This document shows, in pieces, positions 17,778 through 27,355 of a DNA stretch of 64,000 nt. Positions within the stretch are counted from its first letter, which is position 1; each line of letters begins with the position of its first letter. A model generated the notes under the pieces. That model made no database searches. It was not told the DNA's origin and worked only from the letters and a program-made list of their open reading frames with translations. Source of the DNA: CALFCE01 sp964411665 (lineage in GTDB: Bacteria > Pseudomonadota > Gammaproteobacteria > Granulosicoccales > Granulosicoccaceae); contig CAYPMR010000002.1 of the NCBI GenBank assembly GCA_964411665.1, forward strand, positions 81,964-145,963. The letters are read 5' to 3'. A program made the position numbers and the translations under genes.

Positions 17778-19411
17778 TCGATACGCCAGCATCCCATCCG
17801 TTACTGAGTGATGTATTTGCAAGTTTGTCAGTCGAGGCTGAATTGCTTGTACAGGATGGGGCACAGGCATCTTCGGCGTTGCCACCTGTTCGCATCCCCG
17901 GGTTATCCGCTGATAGTCGTCATCTGCGTGATGGTGAAGCCTTTGTCGCCTTGCCAGGTGGCAATGTGCATGGTCTCGATTTTCTGAATAGTGTTGAAGA
18001 TCGGGCAAGTATTGTCATTGCTGATAAACAGGACGTTCAGGAGCGCAGTGTGGATACCTGTTTGCCGGTTGTTATGGTGCAAGATTTAGCGCAGCGATTG
18101 GGTGATCTGGTCTCGGCATGCAACGGTCACCCCAGCCGGGCTATGTCTGTTTGCGGCATTACAGGTACGGACGGAAAAACCTCGACTGCACGTTTCGTAG
18201 TAAACGCCTTGCAGTTACTGGGTAAAAAAGCAGGCTTTATCGGCACCATTGGTTGGGGCATTGGCGACGATTTGACTGCGATCGATTTAACCACGCCGTC
18301 AGTTGTTGATGTTCATGCCATGTTGGCGGTATTGCGAGAAAATGGCGCTGAATTCATTGTCATGGAAGTGTCGTCTCATGCTCTTGTTCAAGGGCGTGTG
18401 GATGGTGTCTGGTTTGATGTCGCAGTATTGACCAATCTTGGCAGAGACCATCTTGATTACCATCTGACTGTGGACAATTACAAGGCTGCCAAAAAGAAGC
18501 TGTTTACATGGTCGGATCTAAGTGCAGCTGTTATCAACGCCGATGATGACTTTGGTTTAGAGCTGTTGCATCAGATGCAACAGAAAATCCCTGGTTTGTG
18601 CGGATATGCGACAGCTACAAACATTGCTGATACCGATGTTGATAGACATGTGAATACCGTTTCGCAATCTGTGCCGATGATACAGGCGCAGGATGTCTGC
18701 ATAGATTCCAATGGATTGTCATTTACTCTTTATGCCAACGATGAAGCTTGGCAGGTCAATTCTACCTTGATGGGTAGATTCAATATCTCCAACATGCTGG
18801 CCACTGTCGGCGTGCTTCGATCATTTGGCATTCCGATGTCAGATTCGGTCAACGCCATTAGCAAGCTTCAGGATGTCCCGGGGCGCATGGAGGCATTCAA
18901 AAAAGCAGACATGCCAAGCCTGGTCGTCGATTTCGCTCACACCCCGCAAGCATTGGAATCTGCACTTCGAACGGTTAGAGAACACTGCTCCGGGCAGTTA
19001 TGGGTGGTGTTCGGTTGTGGTGGTGATAGAGACGCAGGAAAGCGACCGTTAATGGGTGCTGTAGCCGAACAACTTGCAGATAAGGTAATCGTCACTGACG
19101 ATAATCCGCGTTCTGAATCTTCGAGCCAAATCATTGCCGACATCGTTGCTGGTATGTCACGCGGTGATTACGGTCCGGCTAATGGTATTGGTGAGGGGAT
19201 TGGTAAGGATGAGTATTCATTAACAAATGCTGTCAGCACCATCGCTGACCGCAAAACAGCGATCATCACAGCATTTGAAAATGCTAAACCAGACGACTGG
19301 ATACTTGTAGCGGGCAAAGGCCATGAAAGCGTTCAGATCGTAGGCGCTGAGCGTCGCCCGTTCAGCGATCGCGAGATAGCGCAAATGCTCGCAGCGGGTG
19401 AGGTTGCCTGA
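17774..19411 (+). CDS. murE: UDP-MurNAc-tripeptide synthetase MurE
   Basis: A Mur ligase of 545 residues that adds the third stem-peptide residue. The P-loop is GITGTDGKTST (the Mur signature with Asp in place of Asn). The DNPR motif (VTDDNPRSES) indicates meso-diaminopimelate rather than lysine as substrate, as expected for a Gram-negative. The GTG start overlaps the ftsI stop, and the stop overlaps the murF ATG. It is somewhat longer than E. coli MurE. Confidence 0.97.
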   Translation: MIDTPASHPLLSDVFASLSVEAELLVQDGAQASSALPPVRIPGLSADSRHLRDGEAFVALPGGNVHGLDFLNSVEDRASIVIADKQDVQERSVDTCLPVVMVQDLAQRLGDLVSACNGHPSRAMSVCGITGTDGKTSTARFVVNALQLLGKKAGFIGTIGWGIGDDLTAIDLTTPSVVDVHAMLAVLRENGAEFIVMEVSSHALVQGRVDGVWFDVAVLTNLGRDHLDYHLTVDNYKAAKKKLFTWSDLSAAVINADDDFGLELLHQMQQKIPGLCGYATATNIADTDVDRHVNTVSQSVPMIQAQDVCIDSNGLSFTLYANDEAWQVNSTLMGRFNISNMLATVGVLRSFGIPMSDSVNAISKLQDVPGRMEAFKKADMPSLVVDFAHTPQALESALRTVREHCSGQLWVVFGCGGDRDAGKRPLMGAVAEQLADKVIVTDDNPRSESSSQIIADIVAGMSRGDYGPANGIGEGIGKDEYSLTNAVSTIADRKTAIITAFENAKPDDWILVAGKGHESVQIVGAERRPFSDREIAQMLAAGEVA

Positions 19412-20997
19412 TGCTATCACTCGACGAAATTGCTGGCGTATTACAAGTTGATTTGGCAGCTGCAGTTGTGGGTGATGGATCGGTATTGATGTCAGCCCTG
19501 AGTACAGATACGCGCACAATCAGTGATGGTCAGACATTTCTTGCTTTGCGTGGCCCCAATCATGATGGTCATGAGTACCTCGACGCTGCTGTTGCAGCGG
19601 GTGCACAGGCAATCATAGTTGAACAAAAGACTGAGCTGGATGTACCGCAGTTAGTCGTTACCGATACACGACTGGCACTTGGTCAGTTGGCGCGATTGTG
19701 GTGTCAGTCATATCCGGCCAAACGTGTTGCAATAACTGGCAGCAACGGAAAAACCACGGTCAAGGAAATGATTGCGGCAATTTTACGCTGCCGGGTTGAG
19801 CGCCTCGATAGTGCTGAGGTGCAGGCGAAGGTTCTGGCAACCAAGGGTAACCTCAACAATGATATTGGTCTGCCTTTAACATGCCTTTCGCTGCAGTCCA
19901 GTCATCGCTATGCCGTTCTTGAAATGGGTACCAGTTCGGGTGGTGAAATAGAATATTTGAGCACTTTGGCATCGCCGGAAATTGCGTTGGTAATTGGCGT
20001 TGCAGCCGCTCATCTGGAAGGCTTCGATTCAGTGGAAAGTATCGCGCGCGAGAAAGCCAGTATTTTTAGCGGTCTTGATGAACAGGGGCTTGCTGTCTTT
20101 CCTCTTACTACACCTTACACGACAATATTTCGCCAAGCTGCAGCTCATTGTAAAACACTGACTTTTGCACTCAATTCGGATGCCCAAGCGGTTTCAGAGG
20201 CTGATGTTACCGCTACGGTCAATAAAGTAGCCGGTGATCAGCAGCGTGGAGTGACGGCAACGAATTCGGCCCATATCAGCCTGTCTGCAAATTTGACCTC
20301 TGCTCTTGCCGGTCGTTCATTTGATATTTCATTGCAGCTTCTGGGGCAGCATAACCTGTCAAATGCGCTAGCGGCGATAGCCGCGGTATGCACGCTGGAC
20401 GTCAACGAGCAAGACATAGTGCAAGGTCTTGCATCGGTCGAAGCCGTTCCCGGTCGATTGCAATTGCGTAGCGGCTCGCCTGCTCGTCTGATTGACGATA
20501 CTTACAATGCCAACCCCGCATCAATGCATGCCGCCATTGATCTTTTAGCCCAATACCCTGGTAAACGGGTATTGGTCATGGGTGATATGAAAGAACTGGG
20601 CGAACAGGAATTGCAACTGCATGCAGAAGCCGGGCGCTATGCGGATTCTGTTGGCCTGGATTGCCTTATAGCAGTCGGTACGCTTGCGGCTCATGCTGCT
20701 AGCGAATTCGGCGAGAACGGCGTGAGCTTTATCAGTAAAGCGCAAGTGGCTGAGCTGCTACATGAAAAGCTGGGTGCTGAACACACAGTTTTGTTTAAAG
20801 GTTCAAGAAGTGCGCGTATAGAAGAAATTATCGATCAGTTACTTAAGCTTGCAGACGGTGATGGTCCCGATGGATTGCCGCCGGGTAGTGTTACAGATGA
20901 AGCTGATGATACTGATTGTACGGATACCCACTTTGCTGCAGGTGCAGCCGACCGTCAAAGTTACATTGGCATCAGCCATCGGTTGGTGCATCTGTGA
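19411..20997 (+). CDS. murF: UDP-MurNAc-pentapeptide synthetase MurF
   Basis: Adds D-Ala-D-Ala to the UDP-MurNAc-tripeptide. The N-terminal domain (STDTRTISDGQTFLALRG), P-loop ITGSNGKTTVKEMIA, LGTSSGGEIEYL-type segment and C-terminal NANPASM region are typical. At 528 residues it is about 75 longer than E. coli MurF. The extra length is mostly a polar, Asp-rich C-terminal tail (from about residue 478) and a small insertion near residue 265. The TGATG overlap with mraY suggests translational coupling, and the tail is real coding sequence if the mraY start is as given. Confidence 0.96.
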   Translation: MLSLDEIAGVLQVDLAAAVVGDGSVLMSALSTDTRTISDGQTFLALRGPNHDGHEYLDAAVAAGAQAIIVEQKTELDVPQLVVTDTRLALGQLARLWCQSYPAKRVAITGSNGKTTVKEMIAAILRCRVERLDSAEVQAKVLATKGNLNNDIGLPLTCLSLQSSHRYAVLEMGTSSGGEIEYLSTLASPEIALVIGVAAAHLEGFDSVESIAREKASIFSGLDEQGLAVFPLTTPYTTIFRQAAAHCKTLTFALNSDAQAVSEADVTATVNKVAGDQQRGVTATNSAHISLSANLTSALAGRSFDISLQLLGQHNLSNALAAIAAVCTLDVNEQDIVQGLASVEAVPGRLQLRSGSPARLIDDTYNANPASMHAAIDLLAQYPGKRVLVMGDMKELGEQELQLHAEAGRYADSVGLDCLIAVGTLAAHAASEFGENGVSFISKAQVAELLHEKLGAEHTVLFKGSRSARIEEIIDQLLKLADGDGPDGLPPGSVTDEADDTDCTDTHFAAGAADRQSYIGISHRLVHL

Positions 20998-22076
20998 TGT
21001 TATTACTGGCTCAATGGTTGTCGGTTATCGATGAGGGTTTTGGTGTTTTACGTTATATAACACTGCGTGCAATATTCTCAGCCATAACTGCGTTGCTGAT
21101 TTGTCTATTGTACGGACCGTTGCTTATTAACTGGTTGAAACGCGCCAAAATCGGTCAGTCCATTAGAAGTGATGGGCCCGAGTCTCATTTGGGCAAAGCC
21201 GGAACACCCACCATGGGTGGTGCAATGATCATTGTTGCAGTAACTCTAAGCACTCTTCTATGGTCGGATCTGGGTGTTCGTCAGGTTTGGGTTGTCCTGT
21301 TTGTGATTATTGGATTCGGTGTGATTGGCTGGGTTGATGATTATCGTAAGGTATTGCAGGGAAATTCCACTGGGTTAAGAGCCCGCGAGAAATTGCTTTG
21401 GCAATGTGTTGTTGCAGGTCTTGCAGTATCGATTATTTTCTTCACCGCTAGTGACAGCAGTGAGACCACGCTGATCGTGCCCTTTTTTAAAGAAGTTGCG
21501 TTTAATCTCGGCTGGCTTTTTATACCCTTCTCGTTTTTTGTCATCGTTGGCAGCAGCAACGCTGTGAATCTGACCGACGGGCTGGACGGATTGGCTATTT
21601 TGCCCTCGGTTATGGTGGCAGCCGGTTTGGGTTTAATCGCGTACTTGTCCGGACATGCAATTTTTGCTGAATATCTGCACATACCTAATATCAGCGGTAT
21701 TGGTGAGCTGACTGTTTTTTGCAGTTCGCTGGTCGGTGCCGGTTTGGGTTTTCTGTGGTTCAACACATATCCGGCTCAGGTATTTATGGGTGATGTCGGT
21801 GCACTTGCAATAGGTGCGGCACTTGGTGTGATCGCTGTTCTGGTCAGGCAGGAATTGGTGCTCGTCATAATGGGGGGTGTATTCGTGATGGAAGCCGTCT
21901 CAGTCATCCTGCAAGTAGCTTCCTTCAAGCTGACAGGGCAGCGAATATTTCGTATGGCACCTATTCATCATCATTTTGAGCTCAAAGGTTGGCCTGAACC
22001 ACGAATCATCGTGCGTTTCTGGATCATCACGGTGATTCTCGTGCTCATTGGTCTTTCGACGTTAAAGATTCGCTAG
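20997..22076 (+). CDS. mraY: Phospho-MurNAc-pentapeptide transferase MraY
   Basis: About 359 residues and ten membrane helices. It transfers phospho-MurNAc-pentapeptide to undecaprenyl phosphate to make lipid I on the cytoplasmic face. Conserved loops are GPESHLGKAGTPTMGG, GWVDDYRK, NLTDGLDGLA with catalytic aspartates, and RMAPIHHHFELKGW. The ATG at 20997 overlaps the murF stop and gives the family N-terminus (MLLLAQWL); the longer upstream frame lies inside murF. Confidence 0.97.
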   Translation: MLLLAQWLSVIDEGFGVLRYITLRAIFSAITALLICLLYGPLLINWLKRAKIGQSIRSDGPESHLGKAGTPTMGGAMIIVAVTLSTLLWSDLGVRQVWVVLFVIIGFGVIGWVDDYRKVLQGNSTGLRAREKLLWQCVVAGLAVSIIFFTASDSSETTLIVPFFKEVAFNLGWLFIPFSFFVIVGSSNAVNLTDGLDGLAILPSVMVAAGLGLIAYLSGHAIFAEYLHIPNISGIGELTVFCSSLVGAGLGFLWFNTYPAQVFMGDVGALAIGAALGVIAVLVRQELVLVIMGGVFVMEAVSVILQVASFKLTGQRIFRMAPIHHHFELKGWPEPRIIVRFWIITVILVLIGLSTLKIR

Positions 22077-22094
22077 GGAAGAGCTGAAGAACTG

Positions 22095-23498
22095 ATGCCT
22101 GCAACTCTACAAACAACGCCATTGTCCGAACTCAGGCTGCTTGTGGTTGGCCTCGGTCGTAGTGGGTTGTCTGCTGCCAGTTTTTTGCAAGCCAGGGGTG
22201 CTTATGTCGAGTTGGCTGATGAGCATATAGATGAACCGCGTTTGACTACTGTGCGTGACACTCTCGGTAATGATATCCAGCTGCATCGTGAATTTAGCGA
22301 TAGCTTGTTTACCCGTTTTGACATTTTGGTTGTCAGCCCCGGCATTCCACAAAGCTTGCCTGCATTGATTGCTGCCCAAGAGCAAGATGTTCAGATCATT
22401 GGTGATATTGATTTGTTTATTCGATTTAACGAATCGAAATTAATTGCTGTTACAGGGTCAAATGGTAAAAGTACCGTTGTTGCCTGGCTTGGCTCTGTTT
22501 TAAGTGCAGCCAATATCGATGCGACTGTTGCCGGTAATATCGGCACACCTGCACTTGATGTTTTACCTGAGCAGTCAGCGGTGGTTGTACTTGAACTATC
22601 AAGTTTTCAGCTAGAGACTTTGGCTCATATGGAAACGCTGAGTGCGGTGGTGTTGAACGTCTCTGAAGACCATATGGATCGTTACGAGAATTTTGCAGCT
22701 TATGCTGCCACAAAGCGGCTGATTCATAGAGATAGCGGGCATATTGTTGTTAATGCAGAAGATAAAGAGACCTGGCCACAAGATCAATTAGCTACCGCTT
22801 CAGTGGTTGCAGGCAATATTGATAACACAGTGGGTGCGAGTTTTTCTTCACGTCGGAGCTCACAATTACAAAATGAGTCTGCAATTGCCTGTTTTGTAGA
22901 TAACCATAACGACGAGTCGTGGTTGTTTGCCGGTGATATGGCGATTATGCCAACCAATGAAATTCGGTTGCCAGGGGCTCATAACCTGGAGAATGCTCTT
23001 GCTGTTATAGCATTGTTGTTACCCATGAATTTGCCTGTGGCTGCGTTGCGCGAAGGTTTGGCAGGTTTTACCGGGCTGACCCATCGTACAGAACTGGTCG
23101 ACGAGATTAATGGGGTTCGCTGGTACAACGATTCAAAAGGGACAAATGTAGATGCCTGTGCCAAAGCTATTACAGCTATGCAGGGGCCGGTTGTGCTAAT
23201 CGCTGGCGGTATCGCCAAAGACGCAGATTTTTCAACTTTAAGAGAACCTGTGTCTTCCTCCGTCAAGGTATTGATTCTGATTGGCCGAGATGCCCCATTA
23301 CTCGCTCGAGTGCTGGAAGACATCGTTGAGATTCGTCATGCTCAGTCGATGCGCGATGCTGTTCAAATTGCCGCGGAATGTACTGCAATTGGTGATGTCG
23401 TTTTGCTCTCGCCTGCCTGTTCCAGTTTCGACATGTTTGATAGCTTCGAGCATCGCGGTCAGGTTTTTTGTGATGAAATCAGGAGGCTAGCTGCATGA
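22095..23498 (+). CDS. murD: UDP-MurNAc-L-alanine:D-glutamate ligase MurD
   Basis: The second amino-acid ligase of the Mur pathway, 467 residues. It has an N-terminal Rossmann-like UDP-binding domain (RLLVVGLGRSGLSAASFL), a central ATPase domain with P-loop AVTGSNGKSTVVAWL, and a C-terminal domain with NDSKGTN and LLSPACSSFDMFDSFE. These are all diagnostic. It starts 18 bases after mraY and overlaps ftsW by four bases. Confidence 0.97.
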   Translation: MPATLQTTPLSELRLLVVGLGRSGLSAASFLQARGAYVELADEHIDEPRLTTVRDTLGNDIQLHREFSDSLFTRFDILVVSPGIPQSLPALIAAQEQDVQIIGDIDLFIRFNESKLIAVTGSNGKSTVVAWLGSVLSAANIDATVAGNIGTPALDVLPEQSAVVVLELSSFQLETLAHMETLSAVVLNVSEDHMDRYENFAAYAATKRLIHRDSGHIVVNAEDKETWPQDQLATASVVAGNIDNTVGASFSSRRSSQLQNESAIACFVDNHNDESWLFAGDMAIMPTNEIRLPGAHNLENALAVIALLLPMNLPVAALREGLAGFTGLTHRTELVDEINGVRWYNDSKGTNVDACAKAITAMQGPVVLIAGGIAKDADFSTLREPVSSSVKVLILIGRDAPLLARVLEDIVEIRHAQSMRDAVQIAAECTAIGDVVLLSPACSSFDMFDSFEHRGQVFCDEIRRLAA

Positions 23499-24733
23499 AC
23501 CTTCTGTCTGGCAAAAGTACGCGTAAAAACGGTATAGGTTTCGATGCTGATTCCACAGGTTACGAACCTGTCTCACCAATAGATTGGCCGTTGCTGTCGG
23601 TCATTATCGGACTCTCTCTATGCGGCCTGGTAATGATTGGCTCTTCATCTATGCCTTACGCCACACGCCATTATGATGAACCGCTGTTTTTTGTTTTACG
23701 CCAGAGTATGTTCCTGGGTGTAAGTGCGGTCCTTGGTCTTGCAGTTTTTTGTGTGCCAACCCGACAGCTCGAGCGTTGGGGACCTGTATTGCTCATCTTT
23801 TCGTTGTTTCTGCTTTGTTTGGTTCTTGTGCCAGGTGTTGGAAAATTGGTTAATGGAAGCCGTCGCTGGTTGGCATTTGGCCCCATCAATGTACAGGTCT
23901 CCGAAGCAGTTAAATTATTCATTATTATCTATCTTGCCGGCTATCTGGTGAGACGCGGTGAGTTGGTGCGCAATACCTGGAAAGGCTTTGTCAATCCGAT
24001 GGTGTTGGTGCTAATTGCTGATTTGCTGCTTTTGCTCGAGCCTGATTTCGGTGCCACGGTGGTTATCACGACTATTGCAGTTTTGATGCTTTTCATCGCT
24101 GGTGTCAGGGTGCAGCAGTTTGCCGCATTGATAGGATTGCTGGCAGCACTCGGCACGGTTGTTATTTTGTTTTCGCCCTATCGCCTGCAACGACTATCAA
24201 GTTTCTTAAGGCCGTTTGATGACCCGTTCGGCGCAGGATTTCAGCTAACCCAATCGCTGATAGCGATTGGTTCTGGTTCGTGGTTTGGTGTTGGTTTGGG
24301 CAGCAGTGTTCAGAAGTTATTCTATTTGCCAGAGGCGCATACTGATTTTGTGTTTGCCATTCTGTCCGAGGAGTTGGGTTTGGTCGGGTCAGTATCCGTG
24401 TTGATGGTTTTTGCTTTTATTGTCTGGCGAGCTTTTCTGATCTCCAGGACTGCCTACTTTCTTGGTAATCATTTTTCTGCGTACACCGCCTTTGGCATCG
24501 GTGCCTGGATTGGTTTGCAGTCCTATATCAACATTGGTGTAAATATGGGAATTCTGCCGACCAAAGGTATTACCTTGCCGTTGCTAAGTTATGGTGGCAG
24601 TAGCGCATTGGTGTTCGGTGTCAGCCTGGCGGTACTGATGCGCGTAGATTATGAGAATCGCCGCCGTTTGGGTGATTCTTTAAAGCCCTCGCGTAAAGAA
24701 CAAGTGATACAAGCAGGGAAGGTGTATGTCTGA
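23495..24733 (+). CDS. ftsW: Septal peptidoglycan glycosyltransferase FtsW
   Basis: A SEDS-family polymerase of 412 residues and about ten membrane helices that works with FtsI at the septum. Recognisable parts are GSRRWLAFGPINVQVSEAVKLF, LLLLEPDFGATVVI and the extracytoplasmic loop LPEAHTDFVFAILSEELG. Near the C-terminus is LPTKGITLPLLSYGGSS. The conserved Asp of the catalytic loop and the PEAHTDF motif are intact. It overlaps murG by eight bases. Confidence 0.97.
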   Translation: MNLLSGKSTRKNGIGFDADSTGYEPVSPIDWPLLSVIIGLSLCGLVMIGSSSMPYATRHYDEPLFFVLRQSMFLGVSAVLGLAVFCVPTRQLERWGPVLLIFSLFLLCLVLVPGVGKLVNGSRRWLAFGPINVQVSEAVKLFIIIYLAGYLVRRGELVRNTWKGFVNPMVLVLIADLLLLLEPDFGATVVITTIAVLMLFIAGVRVQQFAALIGLLAALGTVVILFSPYRLQRLSSFLRPFDDPFGAGFQLTQSLIAIGSGSWFGVGLGSSVQKLFYLPEAHTDFVFAILSEELGLVGSVSVLMVFAFIVWRAFLISRTAYFLGNHFSAYTAFGIGAWIGLQSYINIGVNMGILPTKGITLPLLSYGGSSALVFGVSLAVLMRVDYENRRRLGDSLKPSRKEQVIQAGKVYV

Positions 24734-25808
24734 CCCTCGTCCCATTCTTATTGCAGCTGGCGGAACTGGTGGTCATGTCTATCCGGCATTAGCCATTGCT
24801 GAGAGATTGCGTGAACGCGGGGTTCCTGTTGTCTGGCTAGGCACGCGCAATGGCATGGAAGCGAGTGCTGTGCCTGCAGCTGGTTTTCCGGTTGAGTGGG
24901 TCAGCGTTGTCGGATTGCGTGGCAAAACGTTGGTTGAGCGTTTGTTAGCCCCTTTGCGTCTGCTGCGTGCCTGTTTACAGACCTGGCAGGTTGTGAGTCG
25001 ACATCGGCCTGTCGGCGTGCTTGGTATGGGCGGCTTTGTTGCCGCTCCAGGGTCCTTACTCGCGATTGTACGGCGCCTGCCTTTGATACTTCACGAACAA
25101 AATTCAGTTGCCGGTCTTACCAACAAATTATTCAGTCGCTTCGCGACACGTATATTTACGGCATTTCCAAATGTATTGGATGGGCACAAAATCACCCGAT
25201 GCGTTGGCAACCCAGTGCGTAAAGACGTAACGGAGATAGCCGAACCTGCTGTTCGTTTAGGTGAGCGCAATGACAAAAGCAAGCCTCGATTACTTGTCGT
25301 TGGTGGTAGCCGTGGCGCGCGAGTGCTTAACCAAACTATACCGCTGGCACTGGAGGCTATTGCTGTCGAATGTGATGTCAGACATCAGTGCGGGGTGGAT
25401 GATCTGAAGATAACAACAAGCCTTTATAGTGATCGGCAAATAAAGGCTGATGTGCAAGCGTTTATTGATGATATGGCGGCTGCCTATAGCTGGGCAGACC
25501 TGGTTGTATGTCGTTCGGGAGCAATGACTGTTACCGAATTGGCGGCTGCCGGTGTCGCCAGTGTACTTGTACCTTACCCGTATGCTGTTGATGATCATCA
25601 AACCGGCAATGCTGACTGGCTCTCGTCGGCAGATGCTGCTGTGCTATTGCCTCAGTCTGAACTTGATCCTGTTTATTTAGCAGGCATCCTGGAGCCATTG
25701 TTACAAGATCGCGGTCGTTTGTTTGATATGTCTGTGGCAGCGCGGAGTTTGTATCGCGGCGGTGCTGCCGAGCACGTTGCTGATGCATTGCAGGAGGTAT
25801 CTCTCTGA
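24726..25808 (+). CDS. murG: Lipid II synthase MurG
   Basis: A GT-B glycosyltransferase of 360 residues that adds GlcNAc to lipid I. The glycine-rich loops are present: ILIAAGGTGGHVYPALA at the N-terminus and VVGGSRGARVLN at the start of the C-terminal domain. Also present are MGGFVAAPG, HEQNSVAG and VCRSGAMTVTELAAAG, which is the UDP-GlcNAc-binding part. It acts peripherally on the inner membrane. Confidence 0.97.
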   Translation: MSDPRPILIAAGGTGGHVYPALAIAERLRERGVPVVWLGTRNGMEASAVPAAGFPVEWVSVVGLRGKTLVERLLAPLRLLRACLQTWQVVSRHRPVGVLGMGGFVAAPGSLLAIVRRLPLILHEQNSVAGLTNKLFSRFATRIFTAFPNVLDGHKITRCVGNPVRKDVTEIAEPAVRLGERNDKSKPRLLVVGGSRGARVLNQTIPLALEAIAVECDVRHQCGVDDLKITTSLYSDRQIKADVQAFIDDMAAAYSWADLVVCRSGAMTVTELAAAGVASVLVPYPYAVDDHQTGNADWLSSADAAVLLPQSELDPVYLAGILEPLLQDRGRLFDMSVAARSLYRGGAAEHVADALQEVSL

Positions 25809-27355
25809 TGGTCGTCGAGATGTCACCTTTTGTTAAGAGTCAGATGCGGCGCGTCGGGGTTATCCATTTCGTTGGAATCGGTGGCGTCGGTATGGGTGGC
25901 ATCGCTGAGGTGATGCTTAATCTTGGCTTTAAAGTCAGTGGATCTGATCTGGCTTGTAATGCCTTAACCACCCAACTGTCTTCTTTGGGTGCTGAAATAT
26001 TTCTTGGTCATGCAGCCGAATATGTTGAGAAGGCAGATGCTGTTGTCGTCTCGACTGCAGTGCCTGAAGATAATCCGGAATTGGTGCGCGCCCGGGAATT
26101 GCGTTTGCCGATTGTGCCGCGCGCCGCCATGCTCGCTGAACTAATGCGCTTTCAACAGGGAATTGCAGTTGCAGGTACGCATGGAAAAACCACAACCACC
26201 AGTCTGGTTGCCAGTATCTTGACTGAGGGTGGGCTTGACCCAACCTATGTTATCGGTGGCCGCCTGAATAGCTCATCGAAAAATTCTTATCTGGGTACAT
26301 CTGACTGGATGGTTGCTGAAGCAGATGAAAGTGACGCCTCCTTTCTTTTTCTACAGCCTGTAATGGCAATAATCACCAATATCGATGCTGATCATTTGTC
26401 CACTTACGATAATGATTTTGAAAAACTCAAAAATGCATTTGTTGAATTTCTTGAACATCTGCCGTTTTACGGTTTGGCGGTAGTTTGTGTTGATGACGAG
26501 CAAGTCAGAGAAATAATGAACAGGGTCGCCCGCCCATTGCTGGGTTATGGCACTCATGAGGATGCGGATGTCAGAGTGTCGAATATTTCGCAACGCGGGC
26601 TGCAGACTTTTTTCGATGTACGTATGAAAGATGGACGAACGTTGAACCGCATCACGTTGAATTTGCCCGGGCATCATAACGTATTGAATGCAACCGCTGC
26701 GATTGCACTGGCAGCGGAGCTTGGTGTTGCTGATGAATCCATCCGCAGTGCACTTGAAAATTTCGCAGGCATCGGCCGACGAGTACAACACCATGGCGAA
26801 TTAATACTTAAAAATAACCTGGGTACAGTGAGTTTATATGATGACTACGGTCATCACCCGACTGAAGTGAACGCAACACTGCAAGCTATGCGTGCGGGTT
26901 GGCCCGAACGACGCCTGGTTGTTGTTTTTCAGCCGCATCGTTATACACGCACCCGTGATTTGTTTGAAGATTTTGCCGAGGCGTTATCGCAACCGGACAT
27001 ATTGCTGTTGACAGAAATATACAGCGCTGGTGAAGAAAAAATCAAAGGAGCTGATGGTCGTTCACTGGCTCGTGCCATACGTAATCGTGGTCAGGTTGAT
27101 CCGATATTTGTGGCTGATATTGACAATGTGCCTTCGCAACTTGAAACCGTTCTGCAAGATGGTGATGTGTTGTTAACACTGGGCGCTGGCAGTGTCGGTG
27201 GGCTGGCAACGGCATTGCCGCAATACTTCCATAGCCAATTTGCGGGTGACCAAATCACAGGAGATTCAGAAGATGATGCAACGGATTGTCTGGTAGAGAA
27301 TTTTGCGGATGATCTGGCAGACGGGTTTGTAGATACAGAGAGTAACTATGTCTGA
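25808..27355 (+). CDS. murC: UDP-MurNAc:L-alanine ligase MurC
   Basis: The first Mur ligase. It has FVGIGGVGMGGIAEVMLNLG near the N-terminus, P-loop GTHGKTTTTSLVA, EADESDASF, DDYGHHPTEV and the FQPHRYTRT motif. The ATG at 25808 overlaps the murG stop and has AGGAGG at 25792-25797; the Met four codons later would be too far from it. At 515 residues it is longer than usual. The last ~40 residues form an acidic tail with repeated Asp-Asp pairs and no counterpart in E. coli MurC as I know it. Confidence 0.96.
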   Translation: MVVEMSPFVKSQMRRVGVIHFVGIGGVGMGGIAEVMLNLGFKVSGSDLACNALTTQLSSLGAEIFLGHAAEYVEKADAVVVSTAVPEDNPELVRARELRLPIVPRAAMLAELMRFQQGIAVAGTHGKTTTTSLVASILTEGGLDPTYVIGGRLNSSSKNSYLGTSDWMVAEADESDASFLFLQPVMAIITNIDADHLSTYDNDFEKLKNAFVEFLEHLPFYGLAVVCVDDEQVREIMNRVARPLLGYGTHEDADVRVSNISQRGLQTFFDVRMKDGRTLNRITLNLPGHHNVLNATAAIALAAELGVADESIRSALENFAGIGRRVQHHGELILKNNLGTVSLYDDYGHHPTEVNATLQAMRAGWPERRLVVVFQPHRYTRTRDLFEDFAEALSQPDILLLTEIYSAGEEKIKGADGRSLARAIRNRGQVDPIFVADIDNVPSQLETVLQDGDVLLTLGAGSVGGLATALPQYFHSQFAGDQITGDSEDDATDCLVENFADDLADGFVDTESNYV

